DNA of 64,000 nt from Litsea cubeba (GCA_012931725.1 CM022948.1:42622685-42686684); one strand, 5' to 3'. Shown: positions 1 to 12,269, counted from the first letter of the stretch. Notes: a model not told the origin generated them from the letters alone. Translations and numbers: made by a program.

Positions 1-379
1 TACAATCACATCAGCATTGTGTCTCTGGACCATGGGGGACATTGTCAATCCTCATTGAGGTGCATCACATCAATTGTCTTTGATGGAAAATGGACCTCAC
101 ATCATGTTGTTGTCATTTTGATGGCTAAACTGATGATCAATGTCCACAAAAGATAAGATAAAAGATTAGAAAAAACAATTGGAAAAGGGGCAGGATGAGA
201 CATTAATCAACAGTGGGGCCCATCTTCTTAAATCTAAGCCTCTCAAAATAACACCAATCGGAGTAGGACCCGCCGTCAAATTAATCATCTGAACACTTTA
301 AGACTTGTTGAGTGCTAGAAATCTTTGATGGGGAACAAATTTTATATTTGGCTATGGTTATTAGTAATATCCATCCAAT
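1..379. repeat. Duplication arm A, part 1 (left of copia solo LTR)
   Basis: This stretch matches 48876-49268 nearly base for base, with small indels. In the other arm the match begins about 350 bp upstream of the alpha-carbonic anhydrase ATG. It is therefore upstream DNA of a duplicated locus. No convincing coding region is seen. The match breaks at 379/380, where a copia LTR has inserted, and resumes at 3174. Confidence 0.9.
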
Positions 380-1622
380 TGTTAGTTTTATGGTCTCAAT
401 ACCAGAATATGATGTAATAAATTGATTTATTTCTTTATTAATCAATATATTCATGTTTTCCTTTCATGAGATAAATGGTGTTTAATTATATTCTTGCACA
501 TAACCAATACGAATGACATAATGATTTATGAGATGAACCGGAGTCCACAAGTATATTAGATGTAACACATGTGTATGGATGAGATCCACATACGGGAGAC
601 ATGTGTGACAAATCTTATACTTAAATATCTTCACAACTGGTGATCTCATACTGATAAAGTTGCAGCACTTTGATCACTATGAAATAGTGTGATTTGTCTC
701 GATCATCAGAATTGAAGATTTTGGATCATAGTGCTGGTACATTGGATGTATTGAAGGACCATGAGAAGCACCTTATAAACACTGTCTTTACTTTAAGGTC
801 TGCTCTTATAATTCCCTAACAATAAGCTCTCAATCCTGAGACTTTAATAGACTCAAGTTTCTATCTATTCATTTGCTTTGAGTCAACAATGAGTGAGACC
901 AACTGTAGGTCAACACTTCGGTGATTTGGGTATGTGGTAGTAGAGCCGTGGGAACATTCAATGATCAATATGGAATCTATATCTAATATCCCCTTATGCC
1001 AATTAATGGATTTATCATTGGTAAGTGCACACTCATTCCGATTAAGAGTTAATTGAAAATGTACCATTGATCATTATAATTAATTGGGGCTCAAGGATAA
1101 TAAGATATGGATCTAGTTTGGATGACAGGTCCAATTGATCCATGGATATTGATAGAGGGGCCTACTTGTGGTAATAAGGAAGTTTAGGGTCTTTTATGTA
1201 ATTTCCTAAGACTGGAGTTCAATTGCATTTATATAGTGGAGTTATTTACAATTTACTATGGGCCCGGATTACACATGAGATGTGGGGTCGCGAATCCCAG
1301 TTGGAGCCAGCTTTCTAAAGAATCCCTAGTGGTCCTCACGCTAGCCCAATCATCAGATGGATACCAATTCTAGTTAAACTATAAAAGGAAAGTTACTATT
1401 TCTATTTGAAGTGAGACTTCTAATAGTGGTAATAGTAGGCTACTAATTCTAATGGAAGTGAGACTTCTATTTTAATTGAGAAAGAAGAGAAAGTTACTAA
1501 TTGATTTGGAACTAAGACTTCTAATAAGAATTAGTAAGTGTGGCCTGAAAAAGATATAAAAAGAAGAGGAATAGATGCTTGGACGTCCACTATTACTTCC
1601 ATAAGAGTGATTCACGCCCAAC

Positions 1623-1816
1623 CATGGTTGAAAATATCGGCCGGTACCGGTACGTACCGGCCGATACGTACCGGTACCGGTCGGTACCGCACCGATATCT
1701 CAGCGAGATATCGGTCGCGGTGATACGGACAAAATATCGCCATATATCGGCCGATATTTTCAAAATATCGGCCGTGGCGATATCTCGGCCGATATTTTGA
1801 AAATATCGGCCGATCT

Positions 1817-1850
<34 letters not shown>

Positions 1851-2717
1851 GGGCGCTGCCCCCTGGACCCCCGCGAGCTGACCGGTCAGCTCGACCCCCG
1901 CCGGGGGATACCCCCGGACCCCCTCTACGAAGCGCATGTTTTAGATAAATGACAATCAAAATTCAAGAAAACAAAATGATCTACTTGACCATGATAGCTA
2001 GGACTCTTTTGCTAATTGTCTTTCTTTTTTTTTTGTGCTTGGATGTCTATTATTATCATAAACTACTTGATACGATATTAAACCTATTTAATTATGTTTG
2101 GAATGATATAGTAGTAAAGATTGTGTAATATGCTAATTCATGAACTAAAAGGCTTTATATTGAGTTAGATTCGATGTTACTCACTTATTTTCCCCTAGAT
2201 CTAGTATTTTAAAGTGTAGATCTAAATTTTTTTATTTCCAAAATTTGGGGCTTTTCTTGAAATCAATTACATTTTTTCACATTAGTGTTCAAATGCATTG
2301 ATAATGTATTAGTTTAAAATAGATCTATACTTTTGGAACAAAAAAGTATGAGTTTTTGCCAAAAATTGTGGTTGCATTATGTCAGATTTATGATATTTCA
2401 TCTTATTGATCATGAGCATCGATAATGGTTGCATTATATAAAATACTGGAGAATAAAGCGAACAGTGATACAGACAGGACTCATAACTTAAGGTGACCGA
2501 GATTTTGATTTATTATTGTTACTAATGGAAAAAAATATTGTTTTCCAACATTTTCTAATATTCTGGATTTTTTGAATATTTTTGCAGATTTTTTTGGATT
2601 AAAAAAAAAATTCACACCGCGACGACCGCGACGGACCGATATCCGCGACGATATCCGCGACGTATCGGTTTTTCGGCCCGGCCGATACCACGACCGATAC
2701 CGAGATTTTAAACCATG
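1623..2717. mobile_element. Nested non-autonomous TIR DNA element (hAT- or Mutator-like)
   Basis: The 1.1-kb insert starts CATGGTTGAAAATATCGG and its other end, read on the - strand, starts CATGGTTTAAAATCTCGG, giving imperfect terminal inverted repeats. Flanking cgcccaac (1615-1622) and cgcccagc (2718-2725) look like an 8-bp target duplication with one mismatch. The related LTR at 39114-40943 lacks the insert (single site near 39590). Both subterminal regions are rich in GGTACCGG and CCGATATC motifs. No transposase is encoded. The TSD length fits hAT best, but superfamily is uncertain. Confidence 0.7.
1816..1945. repeat. Poly(T) tract joined to a GC-rich palindromic module
   Basis: About 34 T residues run into a GC-rich segment containing GCTGACCGGTCAGC and alternating C5/G5 runs. 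On the - strand it reads as GC-rich sequence followed by a poly(A) tail, as a retroposed RNA end would. The C5/G5 part closely matches 38700-38755 in the leader of copia element E3. Open frames through the tract encode only poly-lysine and are not genes. Confidence 0.7.
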
Positions 2718-3173
2718 CGCCCAGCCCCCTTAGTGCAAGAGTCGCACAATCCTTTCTCTCTCTTCTAGTTCCTTAGAGTTGCTAGTAGTTTTCTCTTGAA
2801 GGTCCCACCCATCTTCTCTAGAAAGAGATTCTGATTCAGGTCATAGCGTGGAAGGCCATTGGGTTTTGGAGATCCTATTTAATTCGCGAAAGAGTTCATC
2901 ATAAAAGAAAATAGTAAATTCTCCATTAGAGCACAACCGAGCTCCAAAGGTATAATCTATTTCCTTGTATGATATAGATCTTTGTTGTATGTTTGTTGTT
3001 AGTTTTCTATCTTGTAGATGGATTAATTTACTGACCTTGATATGTGAGATTGAGGTTTTGCATATTGGATAGATTGGTAGCCTTCTGGATGTAGCCTTCT
3101 GGATAGTTGATCCCTGCATCAAGTGGGTCAAAAGTTTTGAAACCTATCCTAGAGGCCCGTCTAATTTCCAACA

Positions 3174-4480
3174 CCAAGTGGGTCTCATGTGATTACGTGT
3201 GGTCAAGTAAGAAATTGAGTTTATTAATTTAAGGACCACCTTGACATTGACCGGAATTAGTCAAAACGACACTAGGAAGTGGACAGGAATAGGAGAAGAG
3301 GAAGTGAATCTGTCGCATATTGGCTCCTGTGACATCCAATTCCCTTACGTCGTCTTATGTTACCGAACCGGTCTGGCCTATGGGGATTGGATTAGGATCT
3401 CGTGGGATAATCTTAACATGACAGTGTCATTTATTTAATCCAAGCACATTGGACTGCCTCAATGAATTGTTGGGGCCCACATTTTATTTTAATTAGAGAA
3501 ATATGAGATTCACCGTTGATCAAGACCCAATCTTCTTACACACTTACCAACCCAAAGAGCCTGGATAGCACAAATACTGTTTCAAAGATTTAGGGAGCCA
3601 CCTGTATAGGGATAGAATTGCCTTTCTCTTTTTAAGGACTCTAGAAGGCCACCGGTATCAACCAAAAGAATGCCGTCATGTGAATCACTTGGATCAAATA
3701 AAGGTAAACTTCATTGGAGTGAAACTCACTCACTTACATTGAAACTCCTTTTAGGGAGTACAAATTCAATCATCTTTTTTTAAATAATGTGCTGATTCTG
3801 TTATAGCATGCGGTGACAGAGAATGGGTTTCTCTGCATGGTTTTAAGAAGCTTCTGGTGCGACCACATTTTTTACTTGTTCCACCGTTTTTCTCCCCACA
3901 CTCATGTATAACATCTGAAATTCTTCTATTTTACTTTTTGCACCCACCATAATACCGAAACTACCGCTTTCCATTTACACTTCCCCTCCTCTTTAGCCAC
4001 AACTGTATTCATCCATGCGTCACTCTTTTCACCGATGCACACACATAGTGATTGGATGGGCATTCATCTCCTACACACAGCCAAGTGAGGGACCGAACTA
4101 CAGACTTCTTCTGTGACCGAACATCCATTTTCATCTAGGGTAAGCTCATCTTCCCTCTTCACCATTTCAATTGTCTAATTTTTTGTAAATAGGTCATTAT
4201 AGCAACTATTTTGCATAAATATATGTTAAAGGGATCCATATGCTTTGATAGTTATCATAGAATGAATTTATTTGCATCGTATTTCCACTGGTGTTGTGTT
4301 CTTGAAAAAAAGAATTCTCTAGCACCGCGATCTGTTCGGTCCTGAAAGACCGGACATATTAGTAATGTTAGCACACTATTGTTCGAACACTTAATGGATG
4401 TTCGGGAATTATTTTCAAACATTACTACTAATGTTCGAATATTATATTTCGAACAATAGTTAAGTGTTTGATAATTAAAT
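3174..4480. repeat. Duplication arm A, part 2
   Basis: It continues the match to the second arm at 49264-50578, ending where E1 inserted. It contains a TTCGAACA-rich stretch at 4330-4480 (repeated gttcgaacac/atgttcgaat motifs) that looks like the edge of an older DNA repeat present in both arms. No gene can be supported. The small frame at 3241-3438 is broken in the other arm. Confidence 0.88.
4476..4480. repeat. 5' target-site duplication of E1 (TAAAT)
   Basis: TAAAT precedes the first base of the 5' LTR and is repeated directly after the 3' LTR at 28709-28713. The paralogous empty locus near 50580 has it once. Confidence 0.93.
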
Positions 4481-7136
4481 TGTTGACACTTAAATGTTAC
4501 TTTGCCTCTTCAACCTCAAGAAAGCTACGTGAAGCTGCAACCTACCATAAATAAGTAAGGCTACTTCAAAAAAATCAAATCTTGTCAGAATCAAACAAAA
4601 ACTGCAAGATCCTTCAAGACAGCCAAGAGAGGAGTACACATGAAGTTTCGAGCCATTTCAAAATTATTTGGCCTAACTTCATTCCTCCAACATCTGAACA
4701 AGAGCTCCCGGCGGCAACAGCGTTGAAGACTTCAAACTTTCGATCAGAGCCAGTGGATGGTCTCAAAATACCTCTAAAAGGATCCACGTCAAATTCCGAG
4801 TCAAACTGACAACGTTTAACCCTACATCAACCCTCGAACAGCAAAATCAAGCCTCTCGGCGGCGATAACTACTGAGGCCATCACTCATCAAACAGAGCAT
4901 ACGGGTGACTTCAAGATGCTTACAAAGTGCTACATATCAAGTTTCAGGTTATTTCGACAACATTTGACCAGACTATGACTATCGGAAGCTAAATTAGGCC
5001 TCCCGGCTGCGAAGCTCCCCGGGACCATGGTTCCCAAATCGAAGCTAATAGATCATCTCAAAATGACTCCAATAGGCTTCCTGTCAAAATTCAAGTCAAT
5101 CAGATATCGGTTGACCGCACATCAAAGCGCGACATCTTCCTCGCGATAAAATCAAGTCTACTGGCGACAGAACCCCACACATCATCAAAACTTAAACAAA
5201 AGCCTATGGTTGGTCTTATTTATTGCTCAGGAGGCTTCACTTCAAATTTTAGGTCATTCCGTCATCGTTTGACCTAGTTTTGGCTTCTGACGGCAAATCG
5301 GCAGCTCTGCACGACAAAGTCTTCGACGTTCCCGGAAAATTGGAAACTTTGCACTCCAAATTGCAAGGATTCTCATCAAGCTTTCTACAAAAAAAATCAA
5401 GCCAATAAATGTACAAAAATATCAGGAAAAATACGGAAGAAAAAAGAATAGGAAAAATACGGAAGAAAAAAAGAATCAGAAAAACCGGAAATACGGCTGA
5501 AGATCGGCGACCAAAAGGGGAAAGACCCCCCATGGTCGTCGGCGACCCTGCCCCATGTCGCCGGCAACTCTGGGTGCATGGTCGCCTACAACCTTGGAAA
5601 TTCGGGTCGCCGGATTTCGGCCGAAAGGGCGTTTTGCGACCCCTTTTCCCGTTTCGAGATTTCCGGCCACTCAGGTTTTCCAAAATTTTGACTTTTGAGG
5701 CATCAAATCTGTCGATCATCGTCAACATCACGGATCCATCTTTGAGGGTATCAAATCATCATTGATCGCCAACCGGTAAACCAAGAAAGTGCACTTTCTG
5801 TCCGATCGATCGAGAAATCGACAAGACAGGTGGCACCGGCCCGCTGTTGACAATCAATGTCTGAAGTTACATGGTCATCCGATGTCGATCAGCATGAAGA
5901 TCCATCGATGATCATCGCCAGAAGAATTTCAAAAGACGCGGCACGGCCCGCGACTTTTCAACTGCTCAGGCAACCACTTAATGCAGTTAATTGACCCGTT
6001 TACGGCAACTTAATGCGATCATTAACTCATTATTTCGGACGGCCCAATCAGAAGCAAGCGAACGGGAGTTCCAAGTCAAAGGTTTCATGGCATTTAAACC
6101 ATAAAACTTCTCTCATCATGGAGATTAAAGGCGATTAAATGCACTTAATTCTCCACCGGTGAATCAGAACCCAAAGAGAAGGAGTTACAAAATAAATCAA
6201 TTAAAACTTGTAACTCCTCCAATTATGCGGCTTTAATGTATTTAAGGCCCATAAACTCTCCTAAATGGCTACCAAAGGCCTATAAATAGGAGAACATTCC
6301 AAGAAGAACAGGTCCAGAAATCCAAGCACGAAAAAGGGTCTAGAAAATTCCATCAGTCATCCAAAAGAAAAGAGAGAAAACTCTACTGAAGTTCTGCACT
6401 GACCACCGCTACAAGGTGACAAAAGTCCCTTGGGGGCACCCCCAAGGTCCTTTGTCTTCTCCTCCTGTCTACATGGCTTAGACATGGCTTTTCAGCCCGT
6501 CTAATAGCTTTTTATTGGATATAGGACCTCCTTTTGATCTTTGTCCACTAAAAATCTGAGGTTATAGTCGAGCCAAGCGAATCAAGAGCATCATCCGTTC
6601 TCATCTACATGGATGATGGCGAAGTCCACGCATGGCTTGCGACCGTCAATCTGAACGAGTCCTTGACAATATCTTGAGAAGTTAGATCCTTTTTTTCTTG
6701 CTTTTCATTGTAGTTTGTAATTTTCTAAAGAGACAGAAAAATCACAACTCTTGTTTTTCACTATTGATAAGAATTGTAAATCGGCTATAAATGCCAAAAA
6801 ACGGCTATAAATACCAAAAACCGCCTTTCACGGCAAACATCGCCTTTCACGGCAAAAATAAATGAAATCGTCTTTTACGGCATTTCAAAACCATGTCTCT
6901 TTTCTTAAATATATGCGCAATGAAAACTCGAAAGAAGTTGATTTCCTTTTCTACTTGTTAAGCTCGATCTTCGGATCACCATTTGCAATTTCAAGTGGAG
7001 TAGAAAATCTGGCACACCCACCCAAAAAAAATTATTGATGCTCGCTTTGCCCTCCCGGGTGCGAAAGTGTTGGATCACACGAACTCTCACGTCCACCGAC
7101 CTCGGTAGCGCCGAGTGGCAGGAGCGCGGTCCATCA
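4481..7136 (+). repeat. E1 5' LTR
   Basis: It starts TGTTGACAC and ends GGTCCATCA. It matches the 3' LTR (26164-28708) and, in inverse orientation, the solo LTR at 9254-11735. A TATA box (TATAAATA) is at 6281-6288. A GC-rich zone near 5500-5640 repeats a tcgccggcgaccc-like motif. Near its 3' side, cggctataaatgcca-type short repeats (6780-6870) resemble those at 19690-20160. Frames such as 5249-5731 on the - strand are chance openings in the LTR. Confidence 0.93.
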
Positions 7137-7139
7137 AGC

Positions 7140-7158
7140 TGGCACACCCGGTGGGACT
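7140..7158 (+). other. E1 primer-binding site
   Basis: TGGCACACCCGGTGGGACT starts three bases after the LTR end. It has the TGG start and position expected for a tRNA primer-binding site. Similar TGGCAC-CCCGGTGGGAC sites are common in Tat-lineage elements. The priming tRNA is not assigned here. Confidence 0.75.
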
Positions 7159-7159
7159 C

Positions 7160-9253
7160 ATTCACTTGAGAACATGATGCTTAGAAATAGAATATTTGCA
7201 TATCATATCTTTTGCTCTATGCTTATGCTTCCATTTCTTGATTCCTTGGCTCCTTTCTAGTTGGTGGCCTATGTTGGATTTCTCATCTAAAAAATGAGAA
7301 CGGATTTTTTGGGGATTTCTAATTCTGTCTTTGAGTTTATTTCCACTCTCTCTTTTCATAAAAAAAAATCAAATTTCTCAGTTTGGATTCAAAATTGAGA
7401 AACTTTGATAATTTCCGTTTCGTCCATGTGCTTGCAGAAATGTTGAGCCGGTTCGAATTGTGGATTGGGCCATCGTTTCTCTTCGATGAGTTCATTAGGG
7501 ATCTTAAAAAAAATCATATTTCTCAGTTTGGATTCAAAATTGAGAAACTTTGATTCTTTCCGTTTCGTCCATGCGCTTGCAGAAATGTTGAGCCGGTTCG
7601 AATTGTGGATTGGACCATCATTTCTCTTCAATGAGTTCATTAGGGATCTTCAAAAATAAAATAAAATAAAACAGATTTCTCAGTTTGGATTCAAAATTGA
7701 GAAACTTTGATCCTTTCCATTTTGTTCATGCGCTTGCAGAAATGTTGAGCCGGTTCGGGTTGTGGAATGGGCCATCGTTTCTCTTTGATGAGTTCATTAG
7801 GGATCTTTCAAAAAAAGAAAAGAAAGAGGTGAAGAACACTAAGGTTGCACCAATTGCATTCTTTGACCACGTACGATTGATTCAAGAAAAGCCTTGTCCA
7901 GAGTGTGAAGACATCTTGACTGTTCTAGGCAAGGGTCCTCCAAACGGGTTCATTAAGTAATACTACCCTTACCTAGGGGCAATTCTATCAATTGAGGTTT
8001 CATAAGACCAGATTAGGAGGCCTATGTGCACTCTTCCGTCTTTAGATCTTCTTTCAAAAAAAAAATATATTAAAAAAAAAACTTTCGTCATCTTCGGGTT
8101 CAGATTTGAGAAACTTTGGTCTCTTCCCTTCTGGGAACCAGTGCTCGTAGAAATGTTGAGCCTGTGTTCGGATTGGAATACCATTTGCTCTTTTAGACGA
8201 ATCCGATCTTGACCTTTCAAAAAAAAAAACTCTTGTCACTTTTGGATCCAAATTCGAGAAATTGTGGTTCCTTCCCTTTTGGGTACCGGTGCTCGCGAAA
8301 ATGTTGAGCCTGTATTCGGATTGGAATACCATTTGCTCTTTTTGATGAATCTAATCTTGACCTTTCAAAAAAGAGAATCTCATCTCATGTCCATCATGGA
8401 TGCGATTTCCAACATTTGTGCCTAGCAATACTTGTACCCCCTTTCAAGGTCTACTGTATTCGCGACCGGCATATTTGTAACTCCAACCATATATTCGTCT
8501 TACCTTGAGCAAGCCCTGCTTCTCGATAAGTCGAATTTAGGTTTACAATTGCTTATAGCAGTCACTGGAACGCTCATTCTGGGCTCACCATACTTGTGAT
8601 CAGAACAATTGTACCATCTATGGCTTTTTGCCTTTTTCATGTCGCTTGGGTCGGACCATGTCCCTCAAGCGATTTGAAAAGACAAAATCATAGTTTTTCC
8701 CATTTACGATCATCATATTCTTGTGATTACTAATGGATGTGGTCTTGTTTCAGAAAATTTTCAAAACATACAATGACAGCTTCTCTAACCATTACTTTCG
8801 ACAAAAACAAGCATCAATTCATGCTTCAACAGAAGCAAAACATATGCACTCATAAGCGCCCTGCAGTTAGCTGTCGAAACGTCACCTCTCTCGATAACTC
8901 TCTGAATTCCGGGTCGACCTCGACTCCCCGGATTATCGTCTTTGGGATGCTGGAACCATTCCCACTTCCCGAAAAAGAAATTGCACCTGCCAAAAAGCAA
9001 AAGATCGTTTTTCAACGTGTCACTACCATGACACCAAAGGCGAGCGCTCAGAAGCCCGACTCAACCCACAAACAACCAGGTCTATCCCAAGACTTGGTCC
9101 CCAAAACCTTCGCCAAAACAAAGAAGGTCCCAAACATCCACAAAGCTAGCATACCTGGCCCTACTTAAGGAGAGCCAGTTCTACTCTCTTGCTTACATGA
9201 AAGAGGAGAGACCCGTCTCCCACTTGACAACCAAGTCAACCCCGCATGAGCCG
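7160..9253 (+). other. E1 leader between PBS and solo LTR, with 0.15-kb tandem repeats
   Basis: Three close tandem units of about 140-160 bp (from about 7372, 7513 and 7672) share tttctcagtttggattc, a gagaaactttga block and aaatgttgagccggttcg. Two diverged units follow at about 8050-8215 and 8225-8370. Short frames crossing them repeat the same peptide and are not genes. 8400-8735 holds nothing recognisable. An uncharacterised frame follows at 8737-9168. Confidence 0.75.
8737..9168 (+). CDS. Uncharacterised ORF upstream of E1 gag (possible ORF1 remnant)
   Basis: This 143-codon frame is polar, rich in Lys/Pro/Thr/Ser, with no domain I recognise. Ogre-type elements often carry an extra ORF of unknown function between the 5' LTR and gag, and the position fits that. 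It ends 85 bp before the inverted solo LTR. On the far side of that insertion a Lys/Pro/Ser-rich frame continues (about 11740-11977), so the two may be halves of one old leader ORF split by the insertion. Neither homology nor expression can be shown from the sequence. Confidence 0.3.
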   Translation: MWSCFRKFSKHTMTASLTITFDKNKHQFMLQQKQNICTHKRPAVSCRNVTSLDNSLNSGSTSTPRIIVFGMLEPFPLPEKEIAPAKKQKIVFQRVTTMTPKASAQKPDSTHKQPGLSQDLVPKTFAKTKKVPNIHKASIPGPT

Positions 9254-11735
9254 TGATGGGCCGCTCATTTTGCTCTCGGCACTACCAAGGTCGGCGAACT
9301 AAGAGTCCGTTGGGTGCAATCACCCCTTCGCGCCCGGGGGGCAGAAACGAGCATCAACATTTTTCTTTTGGGTGGGTGTGCCAAATTTTCTAATTTACTT
9401 GAAATTACAAGTGGTAATCCGGAGATCGACCTTCGCAAGTAAAAAGGAAATCAACTTCTTTCAAGTTTTTCATTGCACAAATATTGTCAGATTGACCGTC
9501 GCAAGCCATGTGTGGACTTCGCCATCATCCATGTAGATGAGAACGGAGGATGCTCTTGATTTGCTTAGCTTGGCTATAACCTCAAATTTTTAGAGGACAA
9601 AGACCAAGATGAGGTCCTATGTCCAATAAAAAGCTAATTTGACGGGTTGAAAAGCCACGTCTAAGCCTTGTCCCCAATGGAAACAGAAGGAGAAGAATAC
9701 AAGGACCCACCCCCCCCCCCCCCAATGGACTTTTGTCACCTTGTAGCGGTGGTCTTTCTAGAACTTCAATAGAGTTTTCTCTCTTTTTCTTTCTCTTGGA
9801 TTTCTGGATTTTCTGTGCTTTGTTCTCTGGATTGTTTAGGATCTAAGATCTCTGCTTGGGTTTTTCCGATCTTTCCGATCTCTACTTGGTTTCTCCCGAT
9901 ATTTCCGATCTTTCTCGTCTGGATTTCTTTGGAATGCTCTCCTATTTATAGGCCTTTGGTAGCCATTTAGGAGAGTTTATGAGCTTTAAGGCCACATAAT
10001 GGGAGGAGTTACAAGATTTATTTCTTTATTTTGTAACTTCTTTTTCTTGGATTCTGATTGGTCGGAGGAGAGTTAAGTCTTTTAATTGCCTTTAATCACC
10101 ATGATGGGAGGAGTTTCATGGTTTAAGTGCCATGAATCCTTGACTTGTAACTCCTAAATGCTTGCTTCTGATTGGGCCGTCTAAAATAATGAATTAATGA
10201 CTGCAACAAAGCTAGTCGATTAACTGCATTAAGTGGTCGCCGAGCAGTTGAAGAGTCGCGGGCCGTGCCACGTCTTTTGGAGCTCTTTTGGCACTCTTTT
10301 GGTGATGATTATCGATGGATCTTCATGCCGATCGACATCGGATGACCATGCAATTTCAGAAATTGATTTCTAGCAACGGGTCGGTGCCATCTGTCCTGTC
10401 GATTTCTCGATCGATCAGGAAGAAATCACACTTTTTTTGTCAACCGGTTGGCGATCAATGTTGATTTGATGCTCTCGGAGATGGACCCGTGATGTTGACA
10501 AAGATCGACGGATTTGGAGCCTCGAAAGTCAGAATTTTGGAAAACCACAAGGGCCGGAAGTCTTGAAACGCGAAAAGGGACCGAAAAACGGCCCTTCGGT
10601 GGAAATCCGGCGACCCGGATTTCCAAGGTCGCCGGCGACCCGGATTTCCAGGGTCGCCGGTGACCACGCACCCATGGTCGCGGGCAACCCTGGGCCAGGG
10701 TTGCGGGCTACGACCCTGGGGGGATTTTTCCCCTTCGGTTTTCGTTTCGCGATTTTTTCTGCTTCTTTCTTCTTCGGTATTTTTCCTAATATTTTTGCAC
10801 ATTTATTGGCCTGATTTCCCTGTAGAAAACTTGAAGAGAATCCTTGCAATTTGGAGTGCAAAGTTTCCAATTTTCCGGGAAAGCTGAAGACTTTGTCACC
10901 CATAGTTGTCGATTTTCCGTCAGAAGCCAAAATTGGGTCAAACGATGTCGGAATGACCTGAAATTTGAGGTGAAGCCTCTTGAGCAATAAATAGGACCAA
11001 CCATAGGCTTTTGTTTGAGTTTTGAATCCGTGTGGGGTCTTGTCACCAGTAGACTTGATTCTGTTGCGAGGAAGATGTCGCGCTTTGATGTGTGATCAAC
11101 CGATGTCCGATTGATCTGAAATTTGACAGGGAGCCTATCGGAGTCATTTTGAGACGATCAATTATCTCTTATTTGGAAACCATAGTCCCGGGGAGCTTCG
11201 CCGCTGAGAGGCCTGATTTGGCTTTTGAGAGTCAAAGTCTAGTCAAATGTTGTCGAAATGACCTGAAACTTGACGTGTAGCGCTTTGTTGTAAGCATCTT
11301 GAAGCCACCCATATGCTCTGTTTGATGAGTAATGGCCTTGGTGGTTCTCACCGTCGAGAGGCTTGATTTAGCTGTTCGAGGGTTGATGTAGGGTCAAACG
11401 TTGTCGGTTTGACTTGGAACTTGAGGTGGAATCCTTTGGTCGTATTTTGAGACCATCCACAGGCTTTAATCGAAGATTTGATGTCTTCGACGTTGTCGCC
11501 GCCTGGAGCTCCTATTCAGCTGCTGGAGGAGTGAAGTTAGGCCAAACAATGTTGAAATGGACCGAAACTTCATGTGTACTCCTCTCTTGGTTGTTTTGAA
11601 GGATCTTGCAGTTTTTGTTTGATTTTGACAAGATTTGATTTTTTTTTGAAGTAGTATTTCCTATTTATGGTAGGCTGCGGCTTCACGTAGCTTTCTTGAG
11701 GTTGAAGAGGCAAAGTGACATTTTTGGTGTCAACA
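9254..11735 (-). mobile_element. Inverted solo LTR of the E1 family inside E1
   Basis: On the - strand it begins TGTTGACACC (at 11735) and ends with a GGCCCATCA-type terminus (at 9254), matching both E1 LTRs along its length but in opposite orientation. Flanks agccg (9249-9253) and aaccg (11736-11740) form a 5-bp target duplication with one mismatch. A TATA box (tatttata on +) is at 9943-9950. No internal domain is attached, so it is a solo LTR from a later insertion of the same family. It faces the 5' LTR across about 2.1 kb, making a large inverted repeat. Confidence 0.9.
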
Positions 11736-12269
11736 AACCGGCTTGTTCCTACAAGCCAAAAATCAAATCATGCATCACAAAGCCTCTGCAAGCACCTGCC
11801 AAGGCCTACACTCCTTCAGTTCGACCCTTCATCTCTACAGGGGCCGAACTCGAGAAGTTCAAAGCTTTGCTGCAACAGGCAAAAGACCGGATCCGGATCT
11901 TGTCCATGCCTAGCTTCAAAGAAGACAGGTTCAGCTGCTACGCCCGAGGGAGCTCATCCCTCATTGTCAAAGCCTAGCCAGAGCTGACCGAAGCTCAAAT
12001 TGCTCGTCGTGTACACCGCCGCGTGTCGTATCGACAAAAGAGACCAGAGAAGCAAATGACCTAACATCCTACACTTCAAGTCTCTCACAAATGAGTCAAA
12101 AAATATGGTTGGAAAAACCAGAAAAAGCCAAAAGTCAGCAACCAAAATCCATGTCCAACATCCGGTGACTCACAACGTCTCCAGGACACGAAGACATTCA
12201 GAAGAATCTCCTGCTCCTTTAATCCAAGGATAATGGAATGATCCTTCCCCAAGCCCTTCATAAAAAAGA

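Larger units (their letters stand above)
380..3173 (+). mobile_element. Ty1/copia solo LTR with nested DNA element
   Basis: It begins TGTTAGTTTTATGG and ends TTTCCAACA, with 5-bp flanks ccaat (375-379) and ccaag (3174-3178). The duplicated locus near 49260 has a single ccaag and no insert, so it preserves the empty site. The LTR is the same family as the - strand LTR at 39114-40943. Without its nested insertion (1623-2717) it is about 1.7 kb, the size expected for an Angela-type LTR. A TATA-like TATAAA sits at 1555-1560. There is no internal domain, so this is a solo LTR left by LTR-LTR recombination. Sequence drift from the other copy suggests an old event. Confidence 0.88.

Noticed and set aside
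1593..1959. Two 115-codon frames on the - strand
   Set aside because: They read through a poly(T) tract as poly-lysine inside a non-coding TIR element.
5249..5765. 160- and 118-codon overlapping frames in the E1 LTR, also seen in the other LTR copies
   Set aside because: Frames overlap on both strands and differ between the three LTR copies, so they are chance openings in a GC-rich LTR zone.
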